A DNA stretch of 64,000 nt. Origin: Paraburkholderia nodosa. Its GTDB lineage: Bacteria; Pseudomonadota; Gammaproteobacteria; Burkholderiales; Burkholderiaceae. The position numbers and the translations under genes are program-made. Below, piece by piece: positions 52,015-60,450 of this stretch. Below the pieces are notes generated by a model that worked only from the letters and a program-made list of their open reading frames with translations, did no database searches and was not told the origin of the DNA. The DNA is taken from positions 124,001 to 188,000 of the forward strand of contig NZ_MCNV01000011.1 in assembly GCF_001718195.1 (NCBI RefSeq), given 5' to 3'. Position 1 is the first letter of the stretch, and each line of letters begins with the position of its first letter.

Positions 52015-53346
52015 ATGCAGAAAGTCACCGCTTTCTTTACCGAGCTGATGCGCCGGTATTTGCCCGATCCGTTCGTCTTCGCGATCGGCCTCACCCTGCT
52101 GACGATGGCCCTTGCCGTGATCGTGCAAGGACAAGCCGTCACGGCGCTCACCACGAGCTGGGGCAAGGGCTTCTGGGCGCTGCTCGCGTTCACCACACAA
52201 ATGGCGGTAATTCTCGCGATGGGCTACGTGCTCGCGACCGCGCCGCTCACCGACCGCTTTCTGAACCGCCTGGTGGCGCGCGTGAACGATCCGCGCATGG
52301 CGATCATCGTCGCCACGCTGGTGGGCGGCATCGGCAGCTATCTGAACTGGGGCTTCGGCCTCGTGGTGGGTGGAATCGTCGCGCGCAAGCTCGCGCTGCG
52401 TGTGAAAGGCGTGCACTACCCGCTCATCATCGCTTCGGCCTATAGCGGCTTTACGCTCTACGGCCTCGGGCTTTCCGCCAGCATTCCCGTGCTGATCTCC
52501 ACGAAGGGGCATCCGCTCGAGGCGCAGATGGGCGTCATTCCGCTCTCCGAAACGATTTTCTCGCCCACCATGCTCATCACGAGCCTCGTGACCCTCATCA
52601 CGCTGCCGCTGCTGAACGCATGGCTGCACCCGAAGCCGGGTCAGCCGATCAAGGAAATCGACCGCGCCCAGGAAGAAAAGCAGCAGAAGGCCGCCGCGCT
52701 CGGCGTGGATCTCGACGAAGGCAACACGCTCGCCAACCGCCTGAACAACAGCCGTCTTCTGAGCTACGTGATCGGCCTGATCGGCATGGGCTATGTCGCG
52801 CTGCACTTCGTGCAGGGCGGCTCGATCGACCTGAACCTGATCAACTTCTTCATTCTGTTCCTCGGCATCCTGCTGCTCGGCACGCCGATCCGCTATGTGG
52901 AGAAGCTCAACGAAGGCATTCGCACGATCAGCGGCATCATTCTGCAGTACCCGTTCTACGCGGGCATCATGGCGATCATGGCGTCTTCGGGTCTGGTCAA
53001 TACGCTTTCCGAAGCGTTCGTGAAGGTCGCGACGCCGGGCACGCTGCCGTTCTGGGGCTTGATCAGTTCGTTCGTGATCAACTTCTTCGCGCCTTCGGGC
53101 GGCGGCCACTGGGTCATTCAGGGACCGTTCATGATCGAAGCGGCGAAGACCATCGGCGCCTCCGTGGGCCATACCTCGACGGCTGTGATGCTCGGCAACG
53201 CATGGAACGACCTCGTGCAGCCGTTCTGGATCTTGCCCGCGCTTGCGCTTTCGAAGCTCAAGCTCAAGGACATCATGGGCTACACGGTCATCATGATGTT
53301 CTGGATCGGCATCGTGTATTCGGTTGCGATTCTCGCCTGGGGCTGA
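52015..53346 (+). CDS. AtoE-type short-chain fatty acid transporter
   Basis: A 443-residue inner-membrane carrier with about 12 hydrophobic segments. The start MRRYLPDPFVFAIGLTLLTM, GSYLNWGFGLVVGGI, INFFAPSGGGHWVIQGPFM and NAWNDLVQPFWILPALALSK are family signatures of the short-chain fatty acid/AtoE group. It should bring the pathway's organic acid into the cell. It lies in the middle of the operon, 68 bp after the dehydrogenase, so the substrate is probably a short acid. Confidence 0.88.
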   Translation: MQKVTAFFTELMRRYLPDPFVFAIGLTLLTMALAVIVQGQAVTALTTSWGKGFWALLAFTTQMAVILAMGYVLATAPLTDRFLNRLVARVNDPRMAIIVATLVGGIGSYLNWGFGLVVGGIVARKLALRVKGVHYPLIIASAYSGFTLYGLGLSASIPVLISTKGHPLEAQMGVIPLSETIFSPTMLITSLVTLITLPLLNAWLHPKPGQPIKEIDRAQEEKQQKAAALGVDLDEGNTLANRLNNSRLLSYVIGLIGMGYVALHFVQGGSIDLNLINFFILFLGILLLGTPIRYVEKLNEGIRTISGIILQYPFYAGIMAIMASSGLVNTLSEAFVKVATPGTLPFWGLISSFVINFFAPSGGGHWVIQGPFMIEAAKTIGASVGHTSTAVMLGNAWNDLVQPFWILPALALSKLKLKDIMGYTVIMMFWIGIVYSVAILAWG

Positions 53347-53402
53347 TTGGCTCTCCCTTATAGGCGCCCCTTTCTGAACCCCATCCTCACCGGAGACTAT
53401 TC

Positions 53403-53687
53403 ATGCTGTTTCTTGTGCACATGCAGGTGCAGATTCCGCACGGCACCGACGCCGCCTTCGCCGACGCCCTCAAGGCCGAGGAAAAAGCGTTTTCGCAGAA
53501 GCTGCAACGAGAAGGCAAATGGCGCCACCTGTGGCGCGTGGCCGGCGAATATGCGAATTACAGCGTGTTCGATGTCGAATCGAACGACGAACTCCATACG
53601 CTGCTGACCGCGCTGCCGCTCTTCCCGTTCCTGAAGATCAGCGTGACGCCGCTCGCCCAGCATCCGTCGGCCATCGTGCCCAATTAA
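53403..53687 (+). CDS. Muconolactone delta-isomerase-like protein
   Basis: A 94-residue ferredoxin-like barrel protein. MLFLVHMQVQIPHGTD at the start, RHLWRVAGEYANYSVFDVES in the middle and LPLFPFLKISVTPLAQHPS at the end match muconolactone isomerase (CatC) in length and pattern. CatC moves the double bond in muconolactone on the way to 3-oxoadipate enol-lactone. There are no catA or catB genes here, so a lactone isomerase on another substrate is more likely. GGAG precedes the ATG. Confidence 0.85.
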   Translation: MLFLVHMQVQIPHGTDAAFADALKAEEKAFSQKLQREGKWRHLWRVAGEYANYSVFDVESNDELHTLLTALPLFPFLKISVTPLAQHPSAIVPN

Positions 53688-53699
53688 GAGGAACGCGCC

Positions 53700-53996
53700 A
53701 TGCCTTTTCTCATCGAAACGTTCGACAAGCCCGGTCACGCCGAAGTGCGCGCACGCGAGCGCGATTCACATCTGGCGTTTCTCGCGCAAAACAAGGCGCT
53801 GTTGCTGGCCTGCGGCGCGAAGCTCAACGACGACGGGAGCAGCGCAGGCGGCGGCATCTATATCGTCGATCTCGAAACGCGCGAGGAAGCCGAGCGCTTC
53901 ATCGCGCAGGATCCGTTCACGCATGTCGGGCTGTTCGAGAGCGTGAAGATCGTTCGCTGGCGCAAGGCCTATATTGACGGAACCTCCTACCTGTAA
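53700..53996 (+). CDS. YciI-family protein
   Basis: A 98-residue protein with the YciI fold, related to muconolactone isomerase. MPFLIETFDKPGHAEVRARE, then RDSHLAFLAQNKALLLACGA, GGGIYIVDLETREEAERFIAQDPFTHVGLF and IVRWRKAY follow the family. The conserved His (DSHLAF) and Asp (AQDPF) form the usual active-site pair. The chlorocatechol dehalogenase TftG belongs here, but most members are unassigned. It is the last gene of the operon, 12 bp after the isomerase-like gene and before a terminator. Confidence 0.87.
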   Translation: MPFLIETFDKPGHAEVRARERDSHLAFLAQNKALLLACGAKLNDDGSSAGGGIYIVDLETREEAERFIAQDPFTHVGLFESVKIVRWRKAYIDGTSYL

Positions 53997-54079
53997 GCGC
54001 AACGCACCTGCAGTCCCGCGAACGTTAAGTTCGTTTTTCGACCTCGACGGCGCCGTGCTCCCCTGTACAGCGCCGTTTT

Positions 54080-54115
54080 GGCCCGGCGTGTGCCCCCGCA
54101 CGCCGGGCCGTTTTT
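54080..54115 (+). terminator. Terminator of the IclR-cyclase operon
   Basis: An 11-bp perfect stem (GGCCCGGCGTG / CACGCCGGGCC) with an 8-nt loop, then G and five T. It is a strong Rho-independent signal that marks the operon end. Confidence 0.9.
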
Positions 54116-54247
54116 CATTCCCGCCCGGTTAGGCGCCTGGCTGCGTGCCCCGGTGCTGGGCACATCGATTGCTGAGCAGGTGCGCTGTCAGTCCATCAAG
54201 CAGCGCGGCCCATGTGGCGGCGCCTTCACGCGAGGAGGAAACCGATC

Positions 54248-54424
54248 ATGCTAAAAATGGCCCTGTTCTTTGCCGTGATCGCCGTGATCGCGGCCCTGTT
54301 TGGCTTCACGGGTATTGCGGCCGGCGCGGCCGCGATTGCGAAGATCCTGTTCTTTATCTTTGTGGTGCTGTGCGTGGTATTCCTCGTGATCGCACTCGTG
54401 GTTACGAAGAAGATCGTCGATTGA
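54248..54424 (+). CDS. DUF1328 small membrane protein (second copy)
   Basis: A 58-residue, two-helix membrane protein (ALFFAVIAVIAALFGFTGIA, AGAAAIAKILFFIFVVLCVV) with a short basic end (TKKIVD). It shares the FGFxGIAAGAAxIAKILFFIF core with the copy at 19.4 kb. GAGGAGG lies about 13 bp before the start. The role is unknown; family members are often stress induced. Confidence 0.87.
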   Translation: MLKMALFFAVIAVIAALFGFTGIAAGAAAIAKILFFIFVVLCVVFLVIALVVTKKIVD

Positions 54425-54444
54425 CCGAAGCACGAACGACGCCT

Positions 54445-54648
54445 GGCGCGGGCGGCAGCTATACGATCGGGCAGGCAAAGGTGGGTCTCGTGTTCACGCG
54501 CACGATGGTTGCCGAGCCCACGCAGACCGCCCGGGGTGGCTCGCTCAATGCGTTCAACGCCGACTACCTGAGGTTCAATAACTTCCCGAGCAATACGCAA
54601 GCAGTCGTCGCGGCAGGCATGAGCCTGAAGTTCCACGCCCATGCTTAA
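54445..54648 (+). pseudogene. Porin gene remnant
   Basis: The frame reads GGSYTIGQAKVGLVFTRT, then DYLRFNNF and a tail ending GMSLKFHAHA. The first parts resemble internal beta-strands of Burkholderia-type general porins (YTFGxAKVGxVFT and LRFNNYEVN). The start codon, signal peptide and most strands are missing, and the strands are joined out of their normal order. It begins shortly after the DUF1328 stop. I read it as a deletion remnant; the match is by eye. Confidence 0.45.
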
Positions 54649-54839
54649 CGGCCAAGCGCGGGCCGCGCGATGCAAGCGCGGCCCGTCGTGCTGCGTAAAA
54701 TAAGGGCAGTGTCATCGCCAGGTCATGCAAGCGCGCCATCGTTGCGCAGACACTCACCCTGCGATGCTTGCGCCCGCGCGCGTCAGTCATGCAAGTCCGC
54801 CAGCGCAGGCTTCGCCTTCTGCTCCCGAGGCGAGACGAC

Positions 54840-56519
54840 ATGACGAATAAAGACATCCCCGAGAATGCATCCACCGAAAGCGGCGCCAGTGTCTCGCGCC
54901 GCGGCTTCCTCAAGCTCGCCGGCGCTTCCGGCTTCGCGAGCGCGGCCAGCGCTTTCGCGGGCGGCGCGAAAGCCGACGCCGCCACAGCCGACGGCACGCC
55001 CGAGCAGATCCACCTCACCTGGGGCGAAGATCCGACACGCGAAGTCGTCGTTTCGTGGGCATCGCTCGCCTCCTCCACGAATCCGCGCGTGATCTACAGC
55101 GCCGATCGCGGCAAACACGAGACGGTGCACGCCATTCAACGCACCTATACCGACGGGCTCACCGGCGGCGTCGTCTTCACGTATCACGCGCGGCTGCGCG
55201 GGCTGGACCCGGCCACGACCTACCGCTACGAAGTCACCGCCGATAACGACAGCCACGCGAGCAGCCCGTTTTCGTCGAGCTTCACCACGGCGCCGCGCGG
55301 GCGCGTAAAGTTCCGCTTCACGAGCTACGGCGACCTCGCCACGCCGAACACGGGCTGGGTGCTGTCGTCGCTGCAAAGCCGCTTCGCCGTCGAGGCCGTG
55401 GAGCGCTTCCAGCCGCTCTTTCATCTGCTCAATGGCGACCTCTGCTATGCGAACCTGAATCCCGCGCACCAGACCGACGTGTGGCGCGACTTCGGCAACA
55501 ACAATCAGACGTCGTCCGCGAATCGTCCGTGGATGCCGTGCCCCGGCAATCACGAAATCGAGTTCTACAACGGCCCGCAGGGTCTGAATTCGTACCTCAC
55601 GCGCTATACACTGCCGCATAACGGCACGCAGTTTTCGGGCCGCTGGTACAGCTTCCGCGTGAGCAACGTGCTGTTCGTCTCGCTCGACGCCGACGACGTG
55701 GTCTACCAGGACGCCGCCGCGTTCGTGGCCGGCCCGTCGCCGCTCGTGCCCGCGGCGAGCACGGGCAACGCGCCGGTTCAGCCGGGCACGTCGTTCTACG
55801 TGCGCGGCTACAGCAACGGCGTGCAGACGCGCTGGCTCGAGCAGACCTTGAAGCAGGCAAGAGAGGACGACGATATCGACTGGATCGTGGTGCAGATGCA
55901 CCAGGACGCGCTCAGCTCGTCGAAGACGGGCAACGGCTCGGACAAGGGCATACGCGAAGCGTGGCTGCCCCTCTTCGACCGCTATGGCGTGGATCTCGTG
56001 GTGTGCGGCCACGATCACGACTACGAGCGCAGCTACCCGGTGCGCGGCTGCAATCATCACGCGGGCGTCGATGCGAAGACCGGCGCGAGCGTCGACACGC
56101 TTCAGCCGCGCCCCGTCACGCACGCTCAGGGCACGGGCAACACCTTCGACACGAGCCACGGCACGATTCACCTGATCCTGGGCGGCGGCGGCACGAGCGC
56201 GCCGCTCGACGTGTACGGCGTGGATGCCGGCAACGGCAATCCGCAGGCGCAGGTGTTCACGAAGCCCAATCACCCGGTGGCGGGCACGACCGCGGGCACG
56301 TTCGCGCGCCCCACGGCGGATGCGCTCGAAGACGCGATCTGGTCGGCGCAGCGCGATACGGGCACGGGCTATGGCATTGCGGTGTTCGACGTCGATCCCG
56401 GCGCGCACGGCGGCAAGACGACGATCACGATGAACTATTACCACGCGCCGGGTGCGGATCAAACGCCGACCGGCAATTATGAGTTGTTCGAAACGATTAC
56501 GCTGGCGAAGTCACGCTAA
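54840..56519 (+). CDS. Tat-exported purple acid phosphatase-type metallophosphatase
   Basis: A 559-residue exported enzyme. The signal peptide has SRRGFLKLAGASGFASAASA, a twin-arginine type. An N-terminal fibronectin-like domain (about 55-150) precedes the metallophosphatase domain. The PAP metal-ligand set is complete: YGDL, NGDLCYANL, PGNHEIE, VQMHQD and CGHDHDYERSYP. It should release phosphate from esters in the periplasm. The usual VxxHxP reads VQMHQD, a variant. It stands alone with a hairpin just after the stop. Confidence 0.9.
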   Translation: MTNKDIPENASTESGASVSRRGFLKLAGASGFASAASAFAGGAKADAATADGTPEQIHLTWGEDPTREVVVSWASLASSTNPRVIYSADRGKHETVHAIQRTYTDGLTGGVVFTYHARLRGLDPATTYRYEVTADNDSHASSPFSSSFTTAPRGRVKFRFTSYGDLATPNTGWVLSSLQSRFAVEAVERFQPLFHLLNGDLCYANLNPAHQTDVWRDFGNNNQTSSANRPWMPCPGNHEIEFYNGPQGLNSYLTRYTLPHNGTQFSGRWYSFRVSNVLFVSLDADDVVYQDAAAFVAGPSPLVPAASTGNAPVQPGTSFYVRGYSNGVQTRWLEQTLKQAREDDDIDWIVVQMHQDALSSSKTGNGSDKGIREAWLPLFDRYGVDLVVCGHDHDYERSYPVRGCNHHAGVDAKTGASVDTLQPRPVTHAQGTGNTFDTSHGTIHLILGGGGTSAPLDVYGVDAGNGNPQAQVFTKPNHPVAGTTAGTFARPTADALEDAIWSAQRDTGTGYGIAVFDVDPGAHGGKTTITMNYYHAPGADQTPTGNYELFETITLAKSR

Positions 56520-56528
56520 GCGAACCAC

Positions 56529-56548
56529 GCGGGGCGCTTGCGCCCCGC
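56529..56548. terminator. Hairpin between the phosphatase and cyclase genes
   Basis: The perfect inverted repeat GCGGGGCGC / GCGCCCCGC lies between two converging gene ends. No T run follows on either strand, so it is a possible but weak terminator. Confidence 0.4.
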
Positions 56549-56555
56549 TTCGAAT

Positions 56556-58592
56556 TCAGACTGCGAGCGCAGCTTCTTCCACTTCCCGCACCGCGACCGC
56601 ACCGGCCGCCAGCCGCCGGAAGCGCGACAGCGCCCACAGCGGGAAATAGGCCGTGTACCCGTGATACTTGAGGTAGTAAATGCGCGGGAACCCCGGCGCA
56701 TTGTGCGAACGGTGCCACCAGAATCCATCTTCCTGCTGCACGGATAGCAGATACGCCACGCCGCGCCGCACCGATTCGGATTCCCAGTCACCGAACGCCA
56801 TTTGCGCGAGCAGCGCCCACGCGGTGAAGTTCGACGCGCTTTCGCCGCCATTGGTGCCGGCAAGGCGCGGGTCGATATAGCTGTCGTTGGTTTCGCCCCA
56901 GCCGCCATCGGCGTGCTGGCGGGCGCGCAGCCACGCCAGCGCGCGTGCGATGTACGGCTGCTTCGGGTCCTCGCCCGCGAGCGCGAGACCCGCCAGCACG
57001 CTCCACGTGCCGTAGATGTAGTTGGTGCCCCAGCGGCCCCACCAGCTGCCGTCGGCTCGCTGGGTGGCCTTCACATATTCGACCGCGCGCGCAAGCGCCG
57101 CCTTGTCCTCCTCGCGGCCCGTCACGCCGAAGCACAGCAGCACGCGGCCCGATACGTCTTCGGTAGGCGGGTCGAGCAAGGCGCCGTGATCCGCGAAGGG
57201 GATCGCGTTCAGATAGAGGCGGTCGCAATCGGCGTCGAAGGCCCCGAAGCCGCCGTTGCGCGATTGCAGGCCGCGCATCCAGTCGAGCGCGCGCGCGACG
57301 CGTGCCGCATACGGGTCGGTGCCCGTTTTGCGCGCCTGCCCAAGGCCACGACGATGGAGCATCGCAGCGACCACGGCGGTGTCGTCGATGTCGGGATAGT
57401 ACGGGTTCTCGTACTGAAAGGCCCAGCCGCCAACCGGCGTGTCGGGCTGCGCGTTCTCGATCCAGTCGCCGCGCACGTCGTCCACCTGACGCTCGGCGAG
57501 CCAGTCGTACGCGCGCGCAATGCACCGCTGCAGTTCCTGGTCGCTGATCGCGGCCGACGCCGGATCGGCGGGCACGACTGTGCACGCCTGCTCGAGCGCC
57601 ATCGTGCTCCAGGCCGTGTCCCACACCGGCGAGAGACATGGCTGGCAATACACGCTGCCGTCCGGGCGCTCGACGAGCAGCTTTTCCAGCGCGTTCTCGC
57701 AATCGCGGCGCAACGGATGATCCTCCGGATACCCAAGCACCTGCATCATCTGGTAGCTGTAGACGATGGGCGGAAAGATGCCGCCCATGCCGTCCTCGCC
57801 GTTCATGCGCTCGGCGCACCAGGCCTCGGCATATTTCATGGCGCGCTGGCGCAGCGCGCGCGGCAGCAGCGGCTCGATATGGCGCAGCGCCCGGTCAGCC
57901 GCGAGAAAGAACCGGCGGATGCCCTTGCCGCGCGCAAAGTATTCGCGCTCCTTCTCGGGCGGGGTGACGAACAGTTCGGCGATCGATACGTCATGCGGAT
58001 TGGCCGCGCGCGCCTTCAGCGAACAGAGCGCGAGCAGCGGCACCATGGTCGTGCGCGCCCAGTAGGCGACCTTGTACATCGAAATGGGCACCCACTTCGG
58101 GAACAGCACGAATTCGATCGGCATGAACGGCGTGGCGCGCCACGGCACCTGACCGAAGGTGGCGAGCAGAATGCGCGTGAACACGTTGGACTTTGCCGCG
58201 CCGCCGAGCTTCAGAATGGTCTCCCGCGCGCGCACCATGTGCGGCGCGTTCGCCGAATCCCCTGCCGCCTTCAGCGCGAAGTACGCCTTCACGCTGCACG
58301 AGACATCGGGCGCGCCATCCACGTAGAGATCCCATGCGCCGTGCGTTTGCAAACGCTGGATCGCGCGTAGATAGCGCGCCATCTTCTCCTGGCGCACCGT
58401 ATCGATCTTGCCCATGAAATGCATCATGAGGATGTATTCGGCGGTGATCGTGGCGTCCGATTCGAGCTCGAAGCACCAGCTGCCATCGGCGTCCTGCTCT
58501 CGCACGAGCGCGTCGCGGCCGCGAACGATCGAGGCGTCGAGCGCCGCCACGGCGGCTGCAGAGGCGGTAAAAGGTGGGTTGGAATTTTTCAT
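56556..58592 (-). CDS. shc: Squalene-hopene cyclase
   Basis: A 678-residue membrane-associated terpene cyclase that folds squalene into hopene and diplopterol. The catalytic acid motif DIDD lies at residues 401-404 (YYPDIDDTAVVAAM). Repeated QW motifs are seen, for example DGSWCFELESDATITAEY, RNGGFGAFDADC, ADGSWWGRWGTNYIYGT, ADGGWGETNDSY and EDGFWWHRSHN. Length is typical. No other hopanoid genes (hpnA-N) are adjacent. The gene is divergent from a TetR gene. Its ATG is only 6 bp from a TATGAT hexamer, and no ribosome site is visible. Confidence 0.95.
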   Translation of the reverse strand: MKNSNPPFTASAAAVAALDASIVRGRDALVREQDADGSWCFELESDATITAEYILMMHFMGKIDTVRQEKMARYLRAIQRLQTHGAWDLYVDGAPDVSCSVKAYFALKAAGDSANAPHMVRARETILKLGGAAKSNVFTRILLATFGQVPWRATPFMPIEFVLFPKWVPISMYKVAYWARTTMVPLLALCSLKARAANPHDVSIAELFVTPPEKEREYFARGKGIRRFFLAADRALRHIEPLLPRALRQRAMKYAEAWCAERMNGEDGMGGIFPPIVYSYQMMQVLGYPEDHPLRRDCENALEKLLVERPDGSVYCQPCLSPVWDTAWSTMALEQACTVVPADPASAAISDQELQRCIARAYDWLAERQVDDVRGDWIENAQPDTPVGGWAFQYENPYYPDIDDTAVVAAMLHRRGLGQARKTGTDPYAARVARALDWMRGLQSRNGGFGAFDADCDRLYLNAIPFADHGALLDPPTEDVSGRVLLCFGVTGREEDKAALARAVEYVKATQRADGSWWGRWGTNYIYGTWSVLAGLALAGEDPKQPYIARALAWLRARQHADGGWGETNDSYIDPRLAGTNGGESASNFTAWALLAQMAFGDWESESVRRGVAYLLSVQQEDGFWWHRSHNAPGFPRIYYLKYHGYTAYFPLWALSRFRRLAAGAVAVREVEEAALAV

Positions 58593-58598
58593 CGGCGG

Positions 58599-58648
58599 AT
58601 CATACCATCCGTACGGAATGTTTAGCAGCAGCGCCTGAATGGTATGAT
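58599..58648. promoter_or_regulatory. Mirrored divergent promoter/operator between shc and the TetR gene
   Basis: The 10-bp inverted repeat ATCATACCAT (58599-58608) / ATGGTATGAT (58639-58648) gives each gene a TATGAT -10-like hexamer 6-7 bp before its ATG. Between them lies a perfect palindrome, TCCGTACGGA (58608-58617), of TetR-operator build. Confidence 0.65.
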
Positions 58649-58655
58649 CGCCGCC

Positions 58656-59372
58656 ATGAAAGACTCCTCCGTCAAGGCGCCCGCGCGCGCGACAAGGCGC
58701 AGCGCGAAGGCGGCTGACGCAGCGGCCCCCTCGGCTCCGCCGGCCTCCCCGGCCCCGAAACCCCGTTCCCCACGCAAGGACGCGGCGCCTGCCGCCGGCA
58801 CGCGCCGCAAGAAAGCCCCGGCTCAGGTGCGCGCGCAGTTGCTGCAAGCGGCTTCCGATATCGCCACCGATCAAGGCGTGCCCGCCGTCACGCTCGACGC
58901 CGTGGCCGAACGCGCGGGCGTGACCAAAGGCGCGCTGCAGTATCACTTCGCCAACAAGCAGGGCTTGCTCGATGCCCTCTTCGAGCAGACGCTAACGCGC
59001 TTCGAGCAGCAGATGCACACGCGCATCGACGAAGGCGTGGCGCAAGGCACGCCGAAACACGGCGCCGCCGCGCGCGCCTACCTGCACACCACCATCGACG
59101 AAACGAGCCCTGCCGCCAGCACCAACGTGCTGCGCGTGCTGGTGGCCGCGATGATGACCGATCCCGCGATTCGCGAGCGCTACGCCGCGCCCATGCGCAA
59201 GTGGACGCGCCCCGACCCGCTGCCGCTCGAAGCCGCCGCCCGCCTCATGATCTGCCGGCTCGCGGCGGACGGCCTGTGGATCTCCGACCTGCTCGGCTAC
59301 CAGAACATGCCGCCGCGCCTGCGCGCCGAAGTGGTGCGCCAGCTGGAGCAGCTGGCGCTCGTGAAAGCCTGA
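58656..59372 (+). CDS. TetR-family regulator divergent from squalene-hopene cyclase
   Basis: A 238-residue regulator. The first 50 residues or so are Ala/Pro/Lys/Arg-rich and probably disordered. The TetR helix-turn-helix follows: RAQLLQAASDIATDQGVPAV, then TLDAVAERAGVTKGALQYHFANKQGLLDALF. The C-terminal ligand domain ends in RLAADGLWISDLLGYQNMPP. This helix-turn-helix with LQYHF is usual in repressors of efflux and lipid genes. A perfect palindrome between the two genes suggests it controls both. The ATG at 58656 is preferred to 58644. Confidence 0.87.
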   Translation: MKDSSVKAPARATRRSAKAADAAAPSAPPASPAPKPRSPRKDAAPAAGTRRKKAPAQVRAQLLQAASDIATDQGVPAVTLDAVAERAGVTKGALQYHFANKQGLLDALFEQTLTRFEQQMHTRIDEGVAQGTPKHGAAARAYLHTTIDETSPAASTNVLRVLVAAMMTDPAIRERYAAPMRKWTRPDPLPLEAAARLMICRLAADGLWISDLLGYQNMPPRLRAEVVRQLEQLALVKA

Positions 59373-59499
59373 CGAAAGCACGCGCAAGGGTTCCGCCTCA
59401 CCGCCGCGCATTCACGCCCGGCGCACTATGCCGAAATCGTCACCGCGCATGGGTCGTTCGAGCAAGACGGCCAAAATGGCGCGACCTACGATTGTCGGC

Positions 59500-60450
59500 A
59501 TGAAAGCCCTGACCGTTATCGACTCCCACACGGGCGGCGAGCCCACGCGCCTCGTGATCGACGGCGGCCCCGAGTTGGGCCGCGGCCCGCTCGCCGAACG
59601 CCTCGCCGTATTCCGTCGCGACTTCGACCGCGTGCGCGCAGGCGTCGTCAACGAGCCGCGTGGCTCGGACGTGATGGTCGGCGCGCTGCTTTGCGAGCCG
59701 CATGATCCGTCCTGCTCTGCCGGCGTGATCTTCTTCAACAACGTCGGTTTTCTCGGCATGTGCGGCCACGGCACCATCGGCCTCATCGCGTCGCTCGCGC
59801 ATCTCGGGCGCATCGCGCCAGGCGTGCATCGCATCGAAACGCCGGTCGGCAACGTCGAAGCCGAACTGCACGCCGACGGCAGCGTCACCGTGCGCAACGT
59901 GCCCGCGTATCGCTACCGCCAGGCCGTGCCGCTCGACGTGCCCGGCTACGGCCGCGTGCACGGCGACATCGCCTGGGGCGGCAACTGGTTCTTCCTCGTC
60001 GCCGATCACAACCTGACGCTCGAAGCGGGCAACGTCGAAGCGCTCACCGAAGCCACGTGGGCCATGCGCCAGGCGCTCGAAGCGAATGGCATGACCGGCG
60101 CGGACGGCGCGCTGATCGACCATATCGAACTGTTCGCGCATTCGGACATCGCGGGCATCGACAGCCGCAATTTCGTGCTGTGTCCCGGCAAGGCCTACGA
60201 TCGTTCGCCGTGCGGCACCGGTACGAGCGCGAAAGTCGCGTGCCTCGCCGCGGACGGCACGCTCGCGCCCGGCGCGCGGTGGCGCCAGGAAAGCATCATC
60301 GGCAGCGTGTTCGAAGCCTGCTATGAAACCACGCCCGATCTCCCCGCGGGCCATGTGCGCCCGAGCATTCGCGGCAGCGCGCATATTAGCGCGGAGTCCA
60401 AACTGATTTTCTCCGACGATGATCCGTTCGCGTGGGGCATTCCCGCGTGA
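59500..60450 (+). CDS. hypE: 4-hydroxyproline 2-epimerase (proline racemase family)
   Basis: A 316-residue cofactor-free epimerase that converts trans-4-hydroxy-L-proline to cis-4-hydroxy-D-proline. The two catalytic cysteines are seen: Cys88 in GMCGHGT and Cys238 in SPCGTGTSA. The opening VIDSHTGGEPTRLVI is the family's substrate loop. Both cysteines present rules out the dehydratase subgroup, which has Thr or Ser at one position. It heads the hydroxyproline operon and its stop overlaps the next start by 1 bp. Hydroxyproline rather than proline is inferred from the D-hydroxyproline dehydrogenase genes that follow. Confidence 0.93.
   Translation: MKALTVIDSHTGGEPTRLVIDGGPELGRGPLAERLAVFRRDFDRVRAGVVNEPRGSDVMVGALLCEPHDPSCSAGVIFFNNVGFLGMCGHGTIGLIASLAHLGRIAPGVHRIETPVGNVEAELHADGSVTVRNVPAYRYRQAVPLDVPGYGRVHGDIAWGGNWFFLVADHNLTLEAGNVEALTEATWAMRQALEANGMTGADGALIDHIELFAHSDIAGIDSRNFVLCPGKAYDRSPCGTGTSAKVACLAADGTLAPGARWRQESIIGSVFEACYETTPDLPAGHVRPSIRGSAHISAESKLIFSDDDPFAWGIPA

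Noticed and set aside
56802..58370. 522-codon plus-strand frame opposite squalene-hopene cyclase
   Set aside because: The composition is that of a GC-driven shadow. The cyclase on the other strand has all its motifs.
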